A stretch of DNA of 64,000 nucleotides, from the NCBI GenBank assembly GCA_963817885.1, contig CAWFQE010000002.1, positions 434,001-498,000 of the forward strand, written 5' to 3'. Both the position numbers and the translations under genes were made by a program. A model generated the notes under the pieces. It was not told where the DNA came from, ran no database searches, and worked only from the letters and a program-made list of their open reading frames with translations. The DNA is from CAVOHU01 sp963817885. GTDB taxonomy: Bacteria > Acidobacteriota > Vicinamibacteria > Vicinamibacterales > JAKQTR01. Of the stretch, positions 10,076 to 17,060 are shown one piece after another; the stretch's first letter is position 1; each line of letters begins with the position of its first letter.

Positions 10076-11635
10076 CTAGATGCTCAACGCCTGGACCTTG
10101 CGGCCCGACAGCACGAGTTCAAAGATGGTCTTCGACACGAAGGTTGACGTGAAGAGATTCGACATCAGACCGATCGACAGGGTCATCGCGAAACCGCGGA
10201 TCGGGCCCGTGCCGAACTGGAACAGGAAGGCCGCGGAGATGAGCGCCGTAATGTGCGTATCGAGCAGGGTGAGGAAGACCCGGCTGAACCCGGAGTGCAG
10301 CGCCTGCTTGACGCCCCGCTGCGCGGCCAGTTCCTCCTTGATCCGCTCGAAGATCAGCACGTTCGAATCGACGCCGATGCCCATCGTCAGCACGAAGCCG
10401 GCCACGCCCGGCAGCGTCATCGTCGCGCCGATGTACGCCATCAGGCCGAGCAGGATGACCAGGTTGAAGACGAGCGCGACAATCGCGTTCACGCCCGACA
10501 GCCGGTAGTACAGGAGCATGAAGAGCACGATCAACACCAGGCCGACGACGCTCGCCAGGATGCCCGACTTGACCGAGTCCGCTCCAAGCGTCGGGCCGAC
10601 CGTGTCCTCCTCGAGATAGGTCAGCGACGCCGGCAGCGCGCCCGACCGGAGCACGAGCGAGAGGTCCTGGGTTTCCTGGACCGTAAAGTTCCCCGAGATG
10701 CGCCCCTGGTCGGCTATTCGCCCCTCGATGACCGGCGCCGACTGCACGCGCCCGTCGAGGACAATCGCCAGGTAGCGGCCGATGTTCTCGCCGGTCGCCT
10801 TGGAGAACTTGCGCGCGCCGTCGGACTTCAGCTCGAAGCTGACCGCCGGCCGGTTGTTCTCGTCGAGCGACGGTTTCGCATTGCGCAGGTCGCGCCCGGT
10901 GACGATGGGCACCTTGCGCACCAGGTAGTAGACGTTGTCGGCCCGCTCCCCCGCCGCCGTGCTCGAGGACCCCGGCAGGATTTCCATGGTGGGCGGCACG
11001 ACGCCATTCGAAGAGGTCAGCAGCGCAGCCTTGTCGCTCGACGGGCCCTGCTCGACCAGCTTCAGCTCGAGCAGCGCCGTCGAGCGGATGATGTCCTTCG
11101 CCCGCTGCGGCTCGGTCATGCCCGGCAGCTCGACGATGATCTGGTCGTTGCCCGCGCCCGACGGCGCGACGAGCGGCTCGGCGACGCCGAGCTCGTTGAT
11201 GCGCCGCTCGATGGTCTGCAGCGACTGGGTGACCGCGTCCTCGCGAAGCGACACGGCGATGTTCGGCTTCATCGTGAACGTGTAGGTGCCGCCCACGCCG
11301 GATGCCCGGTTGAAGTTGGCCTGCACCTCGTTGGCCGCCTCGCGGAAGGCCGCGTCCTGCGCCTGCGGGATGCCTTCGACCTTGAACTGCTGCGGGTTCA
11401 CCACGGTGAAGGTCGCCGCGGTGATGCCCTTCCCCTCGGCGCTTTCACGCAGCTGCTCGAGCGTCGTCTCGGTATCGAGGCGCAGCGCATCGTCGGTCTC
11501 GACTTTCAGCACGAGATGGACGCCGCCCTTGAGATCGAGCCCCAGCTTGATGCGGTCCTTGGGTGGATAAACGGCCCACAGTGCAAGGCCAAGAACAACC
11601 AGGGTGATGGCCACCCGCCAGCGGATATCTTTCAT
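10076..11635 (-). CDS. secD: Protein translocase subunit SecD
   Basis: A 519-residue SecD. ATG at 11635 is chosen because MKDIRWRVAITLVVLGLALW is the normal first helix; an earlier in-frame start would run into yajC. The periplasmic P1 region starts with KLGLDLKGGVHLVLKV. LRSGALPASLTYLEEDTVGP precedes the C-terminal helices, which carry VLTMGIGVDSNVLIFERIKEE. It forms a complex with SecF and YajC to complete Sec-dependent export. It sits four bases after the yajC stop. Confidence 0.96.
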   Translation of the reverse strand: MKDIRWRVAITLVVLGLALWAVYPPKDRIKLGLDLKGGVHLVLKVETDDALRLDTETTLEQLRESAEGKGITAATFTVVNPQQFKVEGIPQAQDAAFREAANEVQANFNRASGVGGTYTFTMKPNIAVSLREDAVTQSLQTIERRINELGVAEPLVAPSGAGNDQIIVELPGMTEPQRAKDIIRSTALLELKLVEQGPSSDKAALLTSSNGVVPPTMEILPGSSSTAAGERADNVYYLVRKVPIVTGRDLRNAKPSLDENNRPAVSFELKSDGARKFSKATGENIGRYLAIVLDGRVQSAPVIEGRIADQGRISGNFTVQETQDLSLVLRSGALPASLTYLEEDTVGPTLGADSVKSGILASVVGLVLIVLFMLLYYRLSGVNAIVALVFNLVILLGLMAYIGATMTLPGVAGFVLTMGIGVDSNVLIFERIKEELAAQRGVKQALHSGFSRVFLTLLDTHITALISAAFLFQFGTGPIRGFAMTLSIGLMSNLFTSTFVSKTIFELVLSGRKVQALSI

Positions 11636-11639
11636 GGTT

Positions 11640-12002
11640 CTACTGATTGGCTGTTGTGGTGTCCGGCTGAACCGGCGCCTGCCCCTGGTAGCCGCCAATG
11701 GCTGCCCGGGAAACCTCGATGCGGACCTTGTCCGCGATCTGGATCTGGACGCTCTGTTCGGAGATCTTGGTGATGGTGCCGAAGATGCCGCTGGTGGTGA
11801 CGATGCGGTCGTTGACCTTGAGCGAGGCCAGGAACTCCTGCACCTTCTTCTGCTTGCGCCGCATCGGCAGCAGAATGATGAAGTAGAAGATCCCGAGCAC
11901 GAGCGCGAAAGGAACCAGCTGCACCAGCGGGTTGACGCTGCCGTCGGGCGGTGCGGTCATGGCCAGCACCAGGCCCAGTCCAGGATGTACTGTCACTGTC
12001 AT
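11640..12002 (-). CDS. yajC: Sec translocon accessory protein YajC
   Basis: A 120-residue protein with one membrane helix (LVPFALVLGIFYFIILLPMR) and the motif RRKQKKVQEFLASLKVNDRIVTTSGIFG, typical of YajC. It associates with SecDF in the cytoplasmic membrane. The N-terminal region before the helix (about 25 residues) is a little longer than usual, so a later start is possible. It starts three bases after the tgt stop; tgt-yajC-secD-secF is a very widespread order. Confidence 0.94.
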   Translation of the reverse strand: MTVTVHPGLGLVLAMTAPPDGSVNPLVQLVPFALVLGIFYFIILLPMRRKQKKVQEFLASLKVNDRIVTTSGIFGTITKISEQSVQIQIADKVRIEVSRAAIGGYQGQAPVQPDTTTANQ

Positions 12003-12005
12003 GAG

Positions 12006-13187
12006 TCACCGAGACGGGCGGGTGAATATTGCGCGTAGCGATCGCTGCACGTTCTCCAGCGAGTTGAACATAATAGCCTGTCTAATCCTCGACATGGTGT
12101 CAAGGTAAAACTGCAGATTATGGAGCGTATTGAGGGTCGCGGCCGTGATTTCGCCGGCCACAAAGAGGTGGCGAAGGTAGGCGCGCGAGAAGTTCCGGCA
12201 CGTGTAGCAGCCGCACTCGGGATCGGGCGGCCGCGGGTCGTCGGCGTAGCGGGCGTTCTTGATGACCAGGCGCCCTTCCGAGGTGAACAGCTGGCCGTTG
12301 CGCGCGTTGCGCGTCGGCATCACGCAGTCGAACAGATCGACCCCGCACGCGACGGCTTCGACCAGGTCCAGCGGGGTGCCGACGCCCATCAGGTAGCGCG
12401 GGCGGTCCGAGGGAAGCATCGCCGCCGTGTGCCCGGCGACGTCGTACATCTGCGCCGGGGGCTCGCCGACGCTCAGGCCGCCGATCGCATAGGCCTCGAA
12501 CCCGATGTCGAGCGTCTTCTCCACGCTCAGGGTCCGCAGCTCGGGGACGGTCCCGCCCTGGATGATGCCGAACTGGGCCTGCCCCGGGTTGGTGACCTCG
12601 GGCCATTCCGTCGCGGGACCCGACGGGAGTGAGCCGGCTCGCTCGCCGATCGCGAGGAACCGGTCCCGCGAGCGGCGGGCCCAGCGCGCACTGAGCTCGG
12701 TGGAGGCGCGCACCTGGCCGGGTTCGGCGGGCTGCGCCAGACACTCGTCGAGCACCATCGCGATGTCGGAGCCCAGGCGCGCCTGGATGTCGGTCGCCCG
12801 CTCGGGGCTGAGGAAGTGTTCGCTGCCATCGAGGTGCGATCTGAAGGCGATGCCGTCCTCGCTGATCTTCCGGCGTGCCCCGAGGCTGAACGCCTGATAC
12901 CCGCCGCTGTCGGTCAGGATGGGCCGGTCCCAGGCCATGAAGCGATGCAGCCCTCCGAGCTTCGCGATGAGCTCGTCGCCGGGCCGCAGCGACAGGTGGT
13001 AGGTGTTGCCGAGGATGATTTCCGCACCGAGGCCGGTCAGGTCGCGCGGGGTGAGCGCCTTGACGGCGCCGCGCGTGCCGACCGGCATGAAGGCCGGCGT
13101 CTGCACGATGCCGTGCGCGGTCGTCATCTCGCCGCGCCGGGCGGCGCCGGAGGTATGGGTGACTCGGAATCCGAACTGGTCGGGCAC
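12006..13187 (-). CDS. tgt: Queuine tRNA-ribosyltransferase (tRNA-guanine transglycosylase)
   Basis: A 393-residue enzyme that swaps guanine-34 for preQ1 in tRNAs with GUN anticodons. Visible motifs: HGIVQTPAFMPVGTRGAVK, DSGGYQAFSL (active-site Asp), FGIIQGG, AIGGLSVGE, FDCVMPTRNARNG and the zinc site CGCYTC with a His downstream (RHLF). The start is GTG at 13187. It directly abuts a 7-bp repeat array (13188-13215) and has no clear RBS. An extra loop of about 15 residues precedes FGIIQGG. First gene of the yajC-secDF-uppP operon. Confidence 0.95.
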   Translation of the reverse strand: MPDQFGFRVTHTSGAARRGEMTTAHGIVQTPAFMPVGTRGAVKALTPRDLTGLGAEIILGNTYHLSLRPGDELIAKLGGLHRFMAWDRPILTDSGGYQAFSLGARRKISEDGIAFRSHLDGSEHFLSPERATDIQARLGSDIAMVLDECLAQPAEPGQVRASTELSARWARRSRDRFLAIGERAGSLPSGPATEWPEVTNPGQAQFGIIQGGTVPELRTLSVEKTLDIGFEAYAIGGLSVGEPPAQMYDVAGHTAAMLPSDRPRYLMGVGTPLDLVEAVACGVDLFDCVMPTRNARNGQLFTSEGRLVIKNARYADDPRPPDPECGCYTCRNFSRAYLRHLFVAGEITAATLNTLHNLQFYLDTMSRIRQAIMFNSLENVQRSLRAIFTRPSR

Positions 13188-13215
13188 AGGTTACAGGTTA
13201 TAGGTTACAGGTTAC
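13188..13215. repeat. 7-bp repeat array, left arm (AGGTTAC)
   Basis: Four copies of AGGTTAC/AGGTTAT touch the tgt start codon. Read on the tgt strand they are GTAACCT and ATAACCT units. They are the reverse complement of the array at 13611-13638. Confidence 0.85.
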
Positions 13216-13610
13216 AGGACACGGGCCGCATGCCACGGGCTTCAAGAGCCAGGTGACGACACGCAACCTGCCTGGTGGGGACGGCACGAGAAAAGTCCGA
13301 CCACTGCACCCAATCTGGAACTCCGGACATCGTCGTCTCATGCGCTATATTAGCCGGTAAGACACGTCCGGCCGACTGGCGAGATCGGGGCAGCGAGGGA
13401 CCGACGGATCTGCGGGCTCCCGGCGGTCGATGTCTCGCTGTCGGGCGTGCCTGCGCTCATGACCCAGGTTCGTAGCTGGTGACTGACGCGCGCGGCGTGT
13501 GGCGTGGCGTGCAGCGTGTCCTGTCGCCGGTGGTCCGGGGAATGCAGCCGGCGGCCAGTGGCCTGGAGGTTGTAGTCCGTGGCCGGAGACCTGATGCTCG
13601 TGGCCTCTAC
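13216..13610. other. Gene-free divergent region between tgt and ddl
   Basis: About 395 bases between the two inverted repeat arrays. No protein-like frame and no tRNA or riboswitch signature was found. The only AT-rich point is CTATATTAG near 13345, which could give a -10 box on either strand (TATATT plus, TAATAT minus), but no -35 accompanies it. With its inverted repeat ends the block resembles a small non-coding element of 451 bases, without target-site duplications that I could see. Confidence 0.35.
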
Positions 13611-13638
13611 CCTGTAACCTATAACCTGTAACCTATAA
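13611..13638. repeat. 7-bp repeat array, right arm (CCTGTAA/CCTATAA)
   Basis: Exactly four alternating units CCTGTAA, CCTATAA, CCTGTAA, CCTATAA, inverted relative to 13188-13215 and ending 34 bases before the ddl start. Confidence 0.85.
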
Positions 13639-13672
13639 CCTCCCCTTGGCCTGATTGCGAGAGGTCCGATCC

Positions 13673-14851
13673 GTGAAGCGAACCCGTGTCGGTGTGATCT
13701 TCGGAGGCAGATCGAGCGAGCACCTGGTCTCGATCCGTTCGGCCAGTTCGATCATCGCCAGGCTCGACCGCCAGCGCTACGATCCCATTCCCCTGTACGT
13801 GAGACCTGACGGCCGGCTGATCGTTCCGGACCGGGCGCCGAACGCGCAGTCCGAGGTCGAGGCCAAGGAGTACGCGCGCGAGCAGGAGTCGAGAGTCTCG
13901 CGCATGGTCCGCGAGGCGCACCTGGTCGCGTACCCGAACGGCGACAACACGGTGCTGACCGTCGAGCGTCGCGGGCCCCAGCTCGAGGCAGGCCAGGAAA
14001 CGGCCCAGGACCTCGCGCTTGTCCTGGGCCTGCGCATCGACGTGGTGTTCCCGGTGATTCACGGTCCCAACGGCGAGGACGGCACGCTCCAGGGCCTGCT
14101 CGATCTCGCCAACGTGCCGTATGTGGGCGCGGGCGTCCTTGGATCGGCCGTCGGCATGGACAAGGCCGTGATGAAGGTGCTGTTCGCCGCCCGCGGGCTC
14201 CCGATCCCCGACCACGTGGTGATCACCAAGCGCGAGTGGCTGAAGGATCCGGCCGCCGCGGCCGCGAGCCTGACCGGGCGCGTGCAGTTCCCCGTGTTCG
14301 TCAAGCCGGCCAACATGGGATCGAGCGTCGGCATCACCAAGGTGAAGCAGCCCGAGCTGCTCGGAGCGGCGATCGACTTCGCCGCCCGGTACGACCGGAA
14401 GATCCTGGTCGAATCGGCCGTGCCGAACGTGCGGGAGATCGAGTGCTCGGTCCTGGGCAACGACCTGCCGGAGGCGTCGGTGCCCGGAGAGATCGTCCCC
14501 CAGCGCGAGTTCTACGACTACGAGGCCAAGTACCTGGACGAAGGATCCCGCCTGATGATCCCGGCGCCCCTCACGCCCGAACAGACCGCCGAGGTCAGAC
14601 GCCTGGCGATCGAAGCGTTCCTCGCGATAGACGGGACGGGCATGGGCCGTGTCGATTTCCTGATGAACAGCGAGACGGGCCAGTTCTTCGTCAACGAGAT
14701 CAACACCATCCCCGGCTTCACCACGATCAGCATGTATCCCAAGCTCTGGGAAGCCACCGGGCTCGACTATCCCGCCCTGCTCGAACGCCTCATGGCGCTC
14801 GCCCTCGAGCGCCACGCCGAACGGCAGGAGTTGCGGACGAGCGCCCAATGA
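13673..14851 (+). CDS. ddl: D-alanine--D-alanine ligase
   Basis: A 392-residue ATP-grasp enzyme that joins two D-Ala for peptidoglycan precursors. GTG at 13673 is preferred over an upstream TTG because GAGAGG lies seven bases before it. Motifs: RVGVIFGGRSSEHLVSIRSA at the N-terminus, VIHGPNGEDGTLQG, FPVFVKPANMGSSVG (ATP-binding loop), and GRVDFLM with FVNEINTIPGFT (Mg2+ and substrate site). E-H-L-V-S near the start fits the Ddl class. A following TPR gene overlaps its stop by four bases. Confidence 0.96.
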   Translation: MKRTRVGVIFGGRSSEHLVSIRSASSIIARLDRQRYDPIPLYVRPDGRLIVPDRAPNAQSEVEAKEYAREQESRVSRMVREAHLVAYPNGDNTVLTVERRGPQLEAGQETAQDLALVLGLRIDVVFPVIHGPNGEDGTLQGLLDLANVPYVGAGVLGSAVGMDKAVMKVLFAARGLPIPDHVVITKREWLKDPAAAAASLTGRVQFPVFVKPANMGSSVGITKVKQPELLGAAIDFAARYDRKILVESAVPNVREIECSVLGNDLPEASVPGEIVPQREFYDYEAKYLDEGSRLMIPAPLTPEQTAEVRRLAIEAFLAIDGTGMGRVDFLMNSETGQFFVNEINTIPGFTTISMYPKLWEATGLDYPALLERLMALALERHAERQELRTSAQ

Positions 14852-16395
14852 CTCGTGCGCTGGCCCGACGGGCAATCGTGCCCTTCGCCGTCATCGCGGG
14901 ATCTGCAGTGTGGCTCGCCGGCATGGCGCCGGCGCCCATCCGGGGGTTCACCGGCGCGGAGGGTGTGGCGCAAGCCTACCAGCTGGTGTACGACGCGGAC
15001 TTTGCCGGAGCCGAAGCGCGCCTGAAGCAGGCCTGCCCGCCGGCCCCCCAGGTCGCCTGCGACCTCATCAGCGCGGCGATCGTCTGGTGGCGAATCGCGA
15101 TCGATCCGGCCAACAGGGTCTACGACGCGCCGTTCATGGCGAGCGTCAATCGGGTGATCGCCGAGGGTGAAGCCTGGACCGGGCGCGAGCCGGACCGGGC
15201 CGAAGCGTGGTTCTACCTGGGCGCGGCCTACGGCCTCCGGGGCCAGTACCATGTGCAGCGGAAGGAATACTTCTCGGCCGCGCGGTACGGCAAGCGCATC
15301 AAGAACGCCCTCGAGAAAGCCATTGCGCTCGACCCCGGGATGTCGGACGCGTATTTCGGCATCGGGCTCTACCAATACGTCGCGGACATCTCTCCGACCG
15401 TGCTGAAGATCGTGCGGTTTCTCCTGCTGTTGCCTGGGGGAAACAAGACCAAGGGTCTCCAGCAGATGATCGAGACCCAGGAGCGCGGCCTCTATCTCGG
15501 AAGCGAGGCGGACTACCAGCTCCACCTGATCTACCTGTGGTACGAGCACCGGACCGACAAGGCGCTCGAGCTGCTGAGGAAGCTGGAAGCGCGCAACCCG
15601 CACAATCCGTTCTTCCTCAACAGCATTGCCGACCTCTACCACGTCTACTACCAGGACGACACCTCGGCGCTCGGGGTGTATCGGAAGATGCTCGACCTGG
15701 CGCAGAAGGGCTCGCTGCGGCTCGCGGACATGGCGCAGGTCCAGGCGCGGCTGGGCATGGCCTCGATGCTCGACAGCCTCTGCGAATCGGATCGGGCCAT
15801 CGACGAGCTGCAGGCCGTGGTGGCGATGAAGCCGACGGTGCCCTACAGCTCGCTCGCGCAGGCCTACTTCGCGCTCGGGCAGGCGAACGACAGGCTGGGC
15901 TACCGGCAGCGCGCGATTGACGCGTATCGGGCGGCCGTGGCCGCCGCGCCGCCCGACGATCCGTACAAGATCCGGAACCGCGCCGGCGACGCCATCGGCA
16001 GCGAGCCCGACCGCAGGGCCGCCGAAGCGTACCGCCTGTCGCTGGAAGGCTGGCGCGCGCTCGAACGCGGGTCGGTCGCTGATGCGGCGCGGCCGCTCGA
16101 GCGCGCGGCCGAGCTCCGTCCGTCGGATCCGGTGATTGTGTTCAGGCGCGCCAAACTCGACGAGGCGTGGCACAACCCCGCGCAGGCGATCGTGGGATTC
16201 CAGCGCGTGATCCAGAGCCATCCGCTTCCGCCCGACACCTTCGTGGCGGCGGCGTACCTCGAGCTCGGCCGCCTGCTCGAGCCGAGCGATCGTCCGCGCG
16301 CGATCACGATGTATGAAAGCGCGGCGCGCGTGCGCGGCGCGGACCCATCGACGCGCGACGAGGCCACGCGCGCGATCGCGCGCATCCGGAAGTGA
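14848..16395 (+). CDS. Secreted or membrane-anchored TPR protein
   Basis: A 515-residue protein starting with ATG at 14848, which overlaps the ddl stop (ATGA). The N-terminus (RRAIVPFAVIAGSAVWLAGM) is a signal peptide or anchor. The body is tetratricopeptide-like: AWFYLGAAYGLRGQYHVQRK, ALEKAIALDPGMSDAYFGIG, SSLAQAYFALGQANDRLGYR and ARPLERAAELRPSDPVIVFR. One hydrophobic patch (LKIVRFLLLLPGGNKTKG) interrupts the repeats near residue 190. No enzyme domain is visible. Coupling to ddl hints at an envelope role, but that is inference only. Confidence 0.85.
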   Translation: MTRALARRAIVPFAVIAGSAVWLAGMAPAPIRGFTGAEGVAQAYQLVYDADFAGAEARLKQACPPAPQVACDLISAAIVWWRIAIDPANRVYDAPFMASVNRVIAEGEAWTGREPDRAEAWFYLGAAYGLRGQYHVQRKEYFSAARYGKRIKNALEKAIALDPGMSDAYFGIGLYQYVADISPTVLKIVRFLLLLPGGNKTKGLQQMIETQERGLYLGSEADYQLHLIYLWYEHRTDKALELLRKLEARNPHNPFFLNSIADLYHVYYQDDTSALGVYRKMLDLAQKGSLRLADMAQVQARLGMASMLDSLCESDRAIDELQAVVAMKPTVPYSSLAQAYFALGQANDRLGYRQRAIDAYRAAVAAAPPDDPYKIRNRAGDAIGSEPDRRAAEAYRLSLEGWRALERGSVADAARPLERAAELRPSDPVIVFRRAKLDEAWHNPAQAIVGFQRVIQSHPLPPDTFVAAAYLELGRLLEPSDRPRAITMYESAARVRGADPSTRDEATRAIARIRK

Positions 16396-16402
16396 TCGAG
16401 AT

Positions 16403-16515
16403 CGGCCTGGGGTTTGAGGCCTGGGGCTTAGGGCTTCGGACCTCGAGCCCCAAGCCGCACGCCTCGCGCCTCAAGCCATAAGCCATAAGCCTCAAGCCTC
16501 GAGCCTCGAGCCGCA
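16403..16515. repeat. Inverted tract of 7-bp repeats (GGCTTNG arm, CCTCRAG arm)
   Basis: The left part (about 16404-16437) reads in GG-starting heptamers such as GGCCTGG, GGTTTGA, GGCTTAG. The right part (about 16440-16515) reads in CC-starting heptamers such as CCTCAAG, CCATAAG (twice) and CCTCGAG (three times), roughly the reverse complement of the left. As RNA it could fold into a long imperfect hairpin just 3' of the TPR gene stop (16395). Nothing else is seen between 16396 and 16606. Confidence 0.75.
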
Positions 16516-16606
16516 GTTGACGCGGAATGCCGTCGTGTGCTTGCGGATTCGGCGAGAGTTCGGGCCCGGTCGCGCAAGAAACTTTACATCCGACGTCGAA
16601 TTGTGC

Positions 16607-16634
16607 TTGACATAAGTTCCCTCTCATTCATAAT
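16607..16634 (+). promoter_or_regulatory. Strong promoter for the short lysine-rich peptide genes
   Basis: TTGACA at 16607-16612 and CATAAT at 16629-16634 with a 16-base spacer; TAATCT at 16631 with 18 bases is an alternative -10. It predicts a leader of about 85-90 bases before the first peptide ATG. Confidence 0.75.
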
Positions 16635-16728
16635 CTACAGCTTGTATGAGCTTGAACCGCTCAGCCTAGGGCTTGCGGTACGTTAGTACCAAGTCAGAGG
16701 TTGGCGGTCTCAAAACCCAGGAGGAAAA

Positions 16729-16785
16729 ATGGCGAAGAAGGCACCGGCCAAGAAGGCCACGAAGAAGGCAGCCAAGAAGCGCTAG
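16729..16785 (+). CDS. 18-residue lysine/alanine-rich peptide, histone H1-tail-like
   Basis: MAKKAPAKKATKKAAKKR followed by TAG. The ATG follows AGGAGG (16719-16724) by four bases, one of the best RBSs in the window, and no upstream in-frame start exists before a stop at 16684. A strong promoter (16607) precedes it and a strong terminator (16801) follows. Nine of 18 residues are lysine and the PAKKA-type pattern resembles histone H1 tails and bacterial H1-like proteins. It could bind DNA, RNA or another polyanion. A twin lies at 16920. I know of no named family for so short a protein. Confidence 0.7.
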   Translation: MAKKAPAKKATKKAAKKR

Positions 16786-16800
16786 GCCGCCGCACGTCAA

Positions 16801-16828
16801 GGGGGTGATTGTCACCCCCGTTTTTTTT
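16801..16828 (+). terminator. Rho-independent terminator after the first peptide
   Basis: GGGGGTGA, loop TTG, TCACCCCC, then G and eight T. A textbook terminator 15 bases after the stop codon. Confidence 0.94.
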
Positions 16829-16919
16829 GTCCGCTGACTCCCGGGCCCGCACCGGGTTCCTGATAAGGCGGAGAGCGAATCGGGCGCTCAGGATTCCAAG
16901 CCGAAGGGGGGGATTACAC

Positions 16920-16973
16920 ATGGCAAAGAAGCCAGCCAAGAAGGCGACGAAGAAGGCCGCGAAGAAGCGCTAA
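16920..16973 (+). CDS. 17-residue lysine/alanine-rich peptide, paralogue of the previous one
   Basis: MAKKPAKKATKKAAKKR followed by TAA: the same peptide as at 16729 with one residue (Ala5) missing. Seven G at 16906-16912 form an RBS about seven bases before the ATG. It is followed by its own hairpin terminator at 16996. Synonymous codons differ between the two copies (for example GCG AAG versus GCA AAG) while the peptide is the same, which argues for selection on the protein. I could not find a separate clear promoter between the first terminator and this gene, so it may depend on read-through or on a weak promoter near 16829-16900. Confidence 0.68.
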   Translation: MAKKPAKKATKKAAKKR

Positions 16974-16995
16974 GCGTTTTTCTTCGGACAGCATT

Positions 16996-17023
16996 GGGGG
17001 CGGCTGACGCCCCCTCTGTTTGT
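16996..17023 (+). terminator. Rho-independent terminator after the second peptide
   Basis: GGGGGCG, loop GCTGA, CGCCCCC, then TCTGTTTGT. It may also end transcripts of the convergent cyclophilin gene. Confidence 0.8.
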
Positions 17024-17060
17024 ACGGCAGTTCTCTCTAGGGGCGCGACTTCGGTCGCGC

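Noticed and set aside
13216..13610. tRNA or small RNA gene in the tgt/ddl gap
   Set aside because: No TPsiC-like arm, no cloverleaf and no terminator found by eye; a covariance scan would be needed.
13188..13638. CRISPR array or phage attachment site at the repeats between tgt and ddl
   Set aside because: Units are only 7 bp without spacers, the arms are inverted, and there are no cas genes or integrase.
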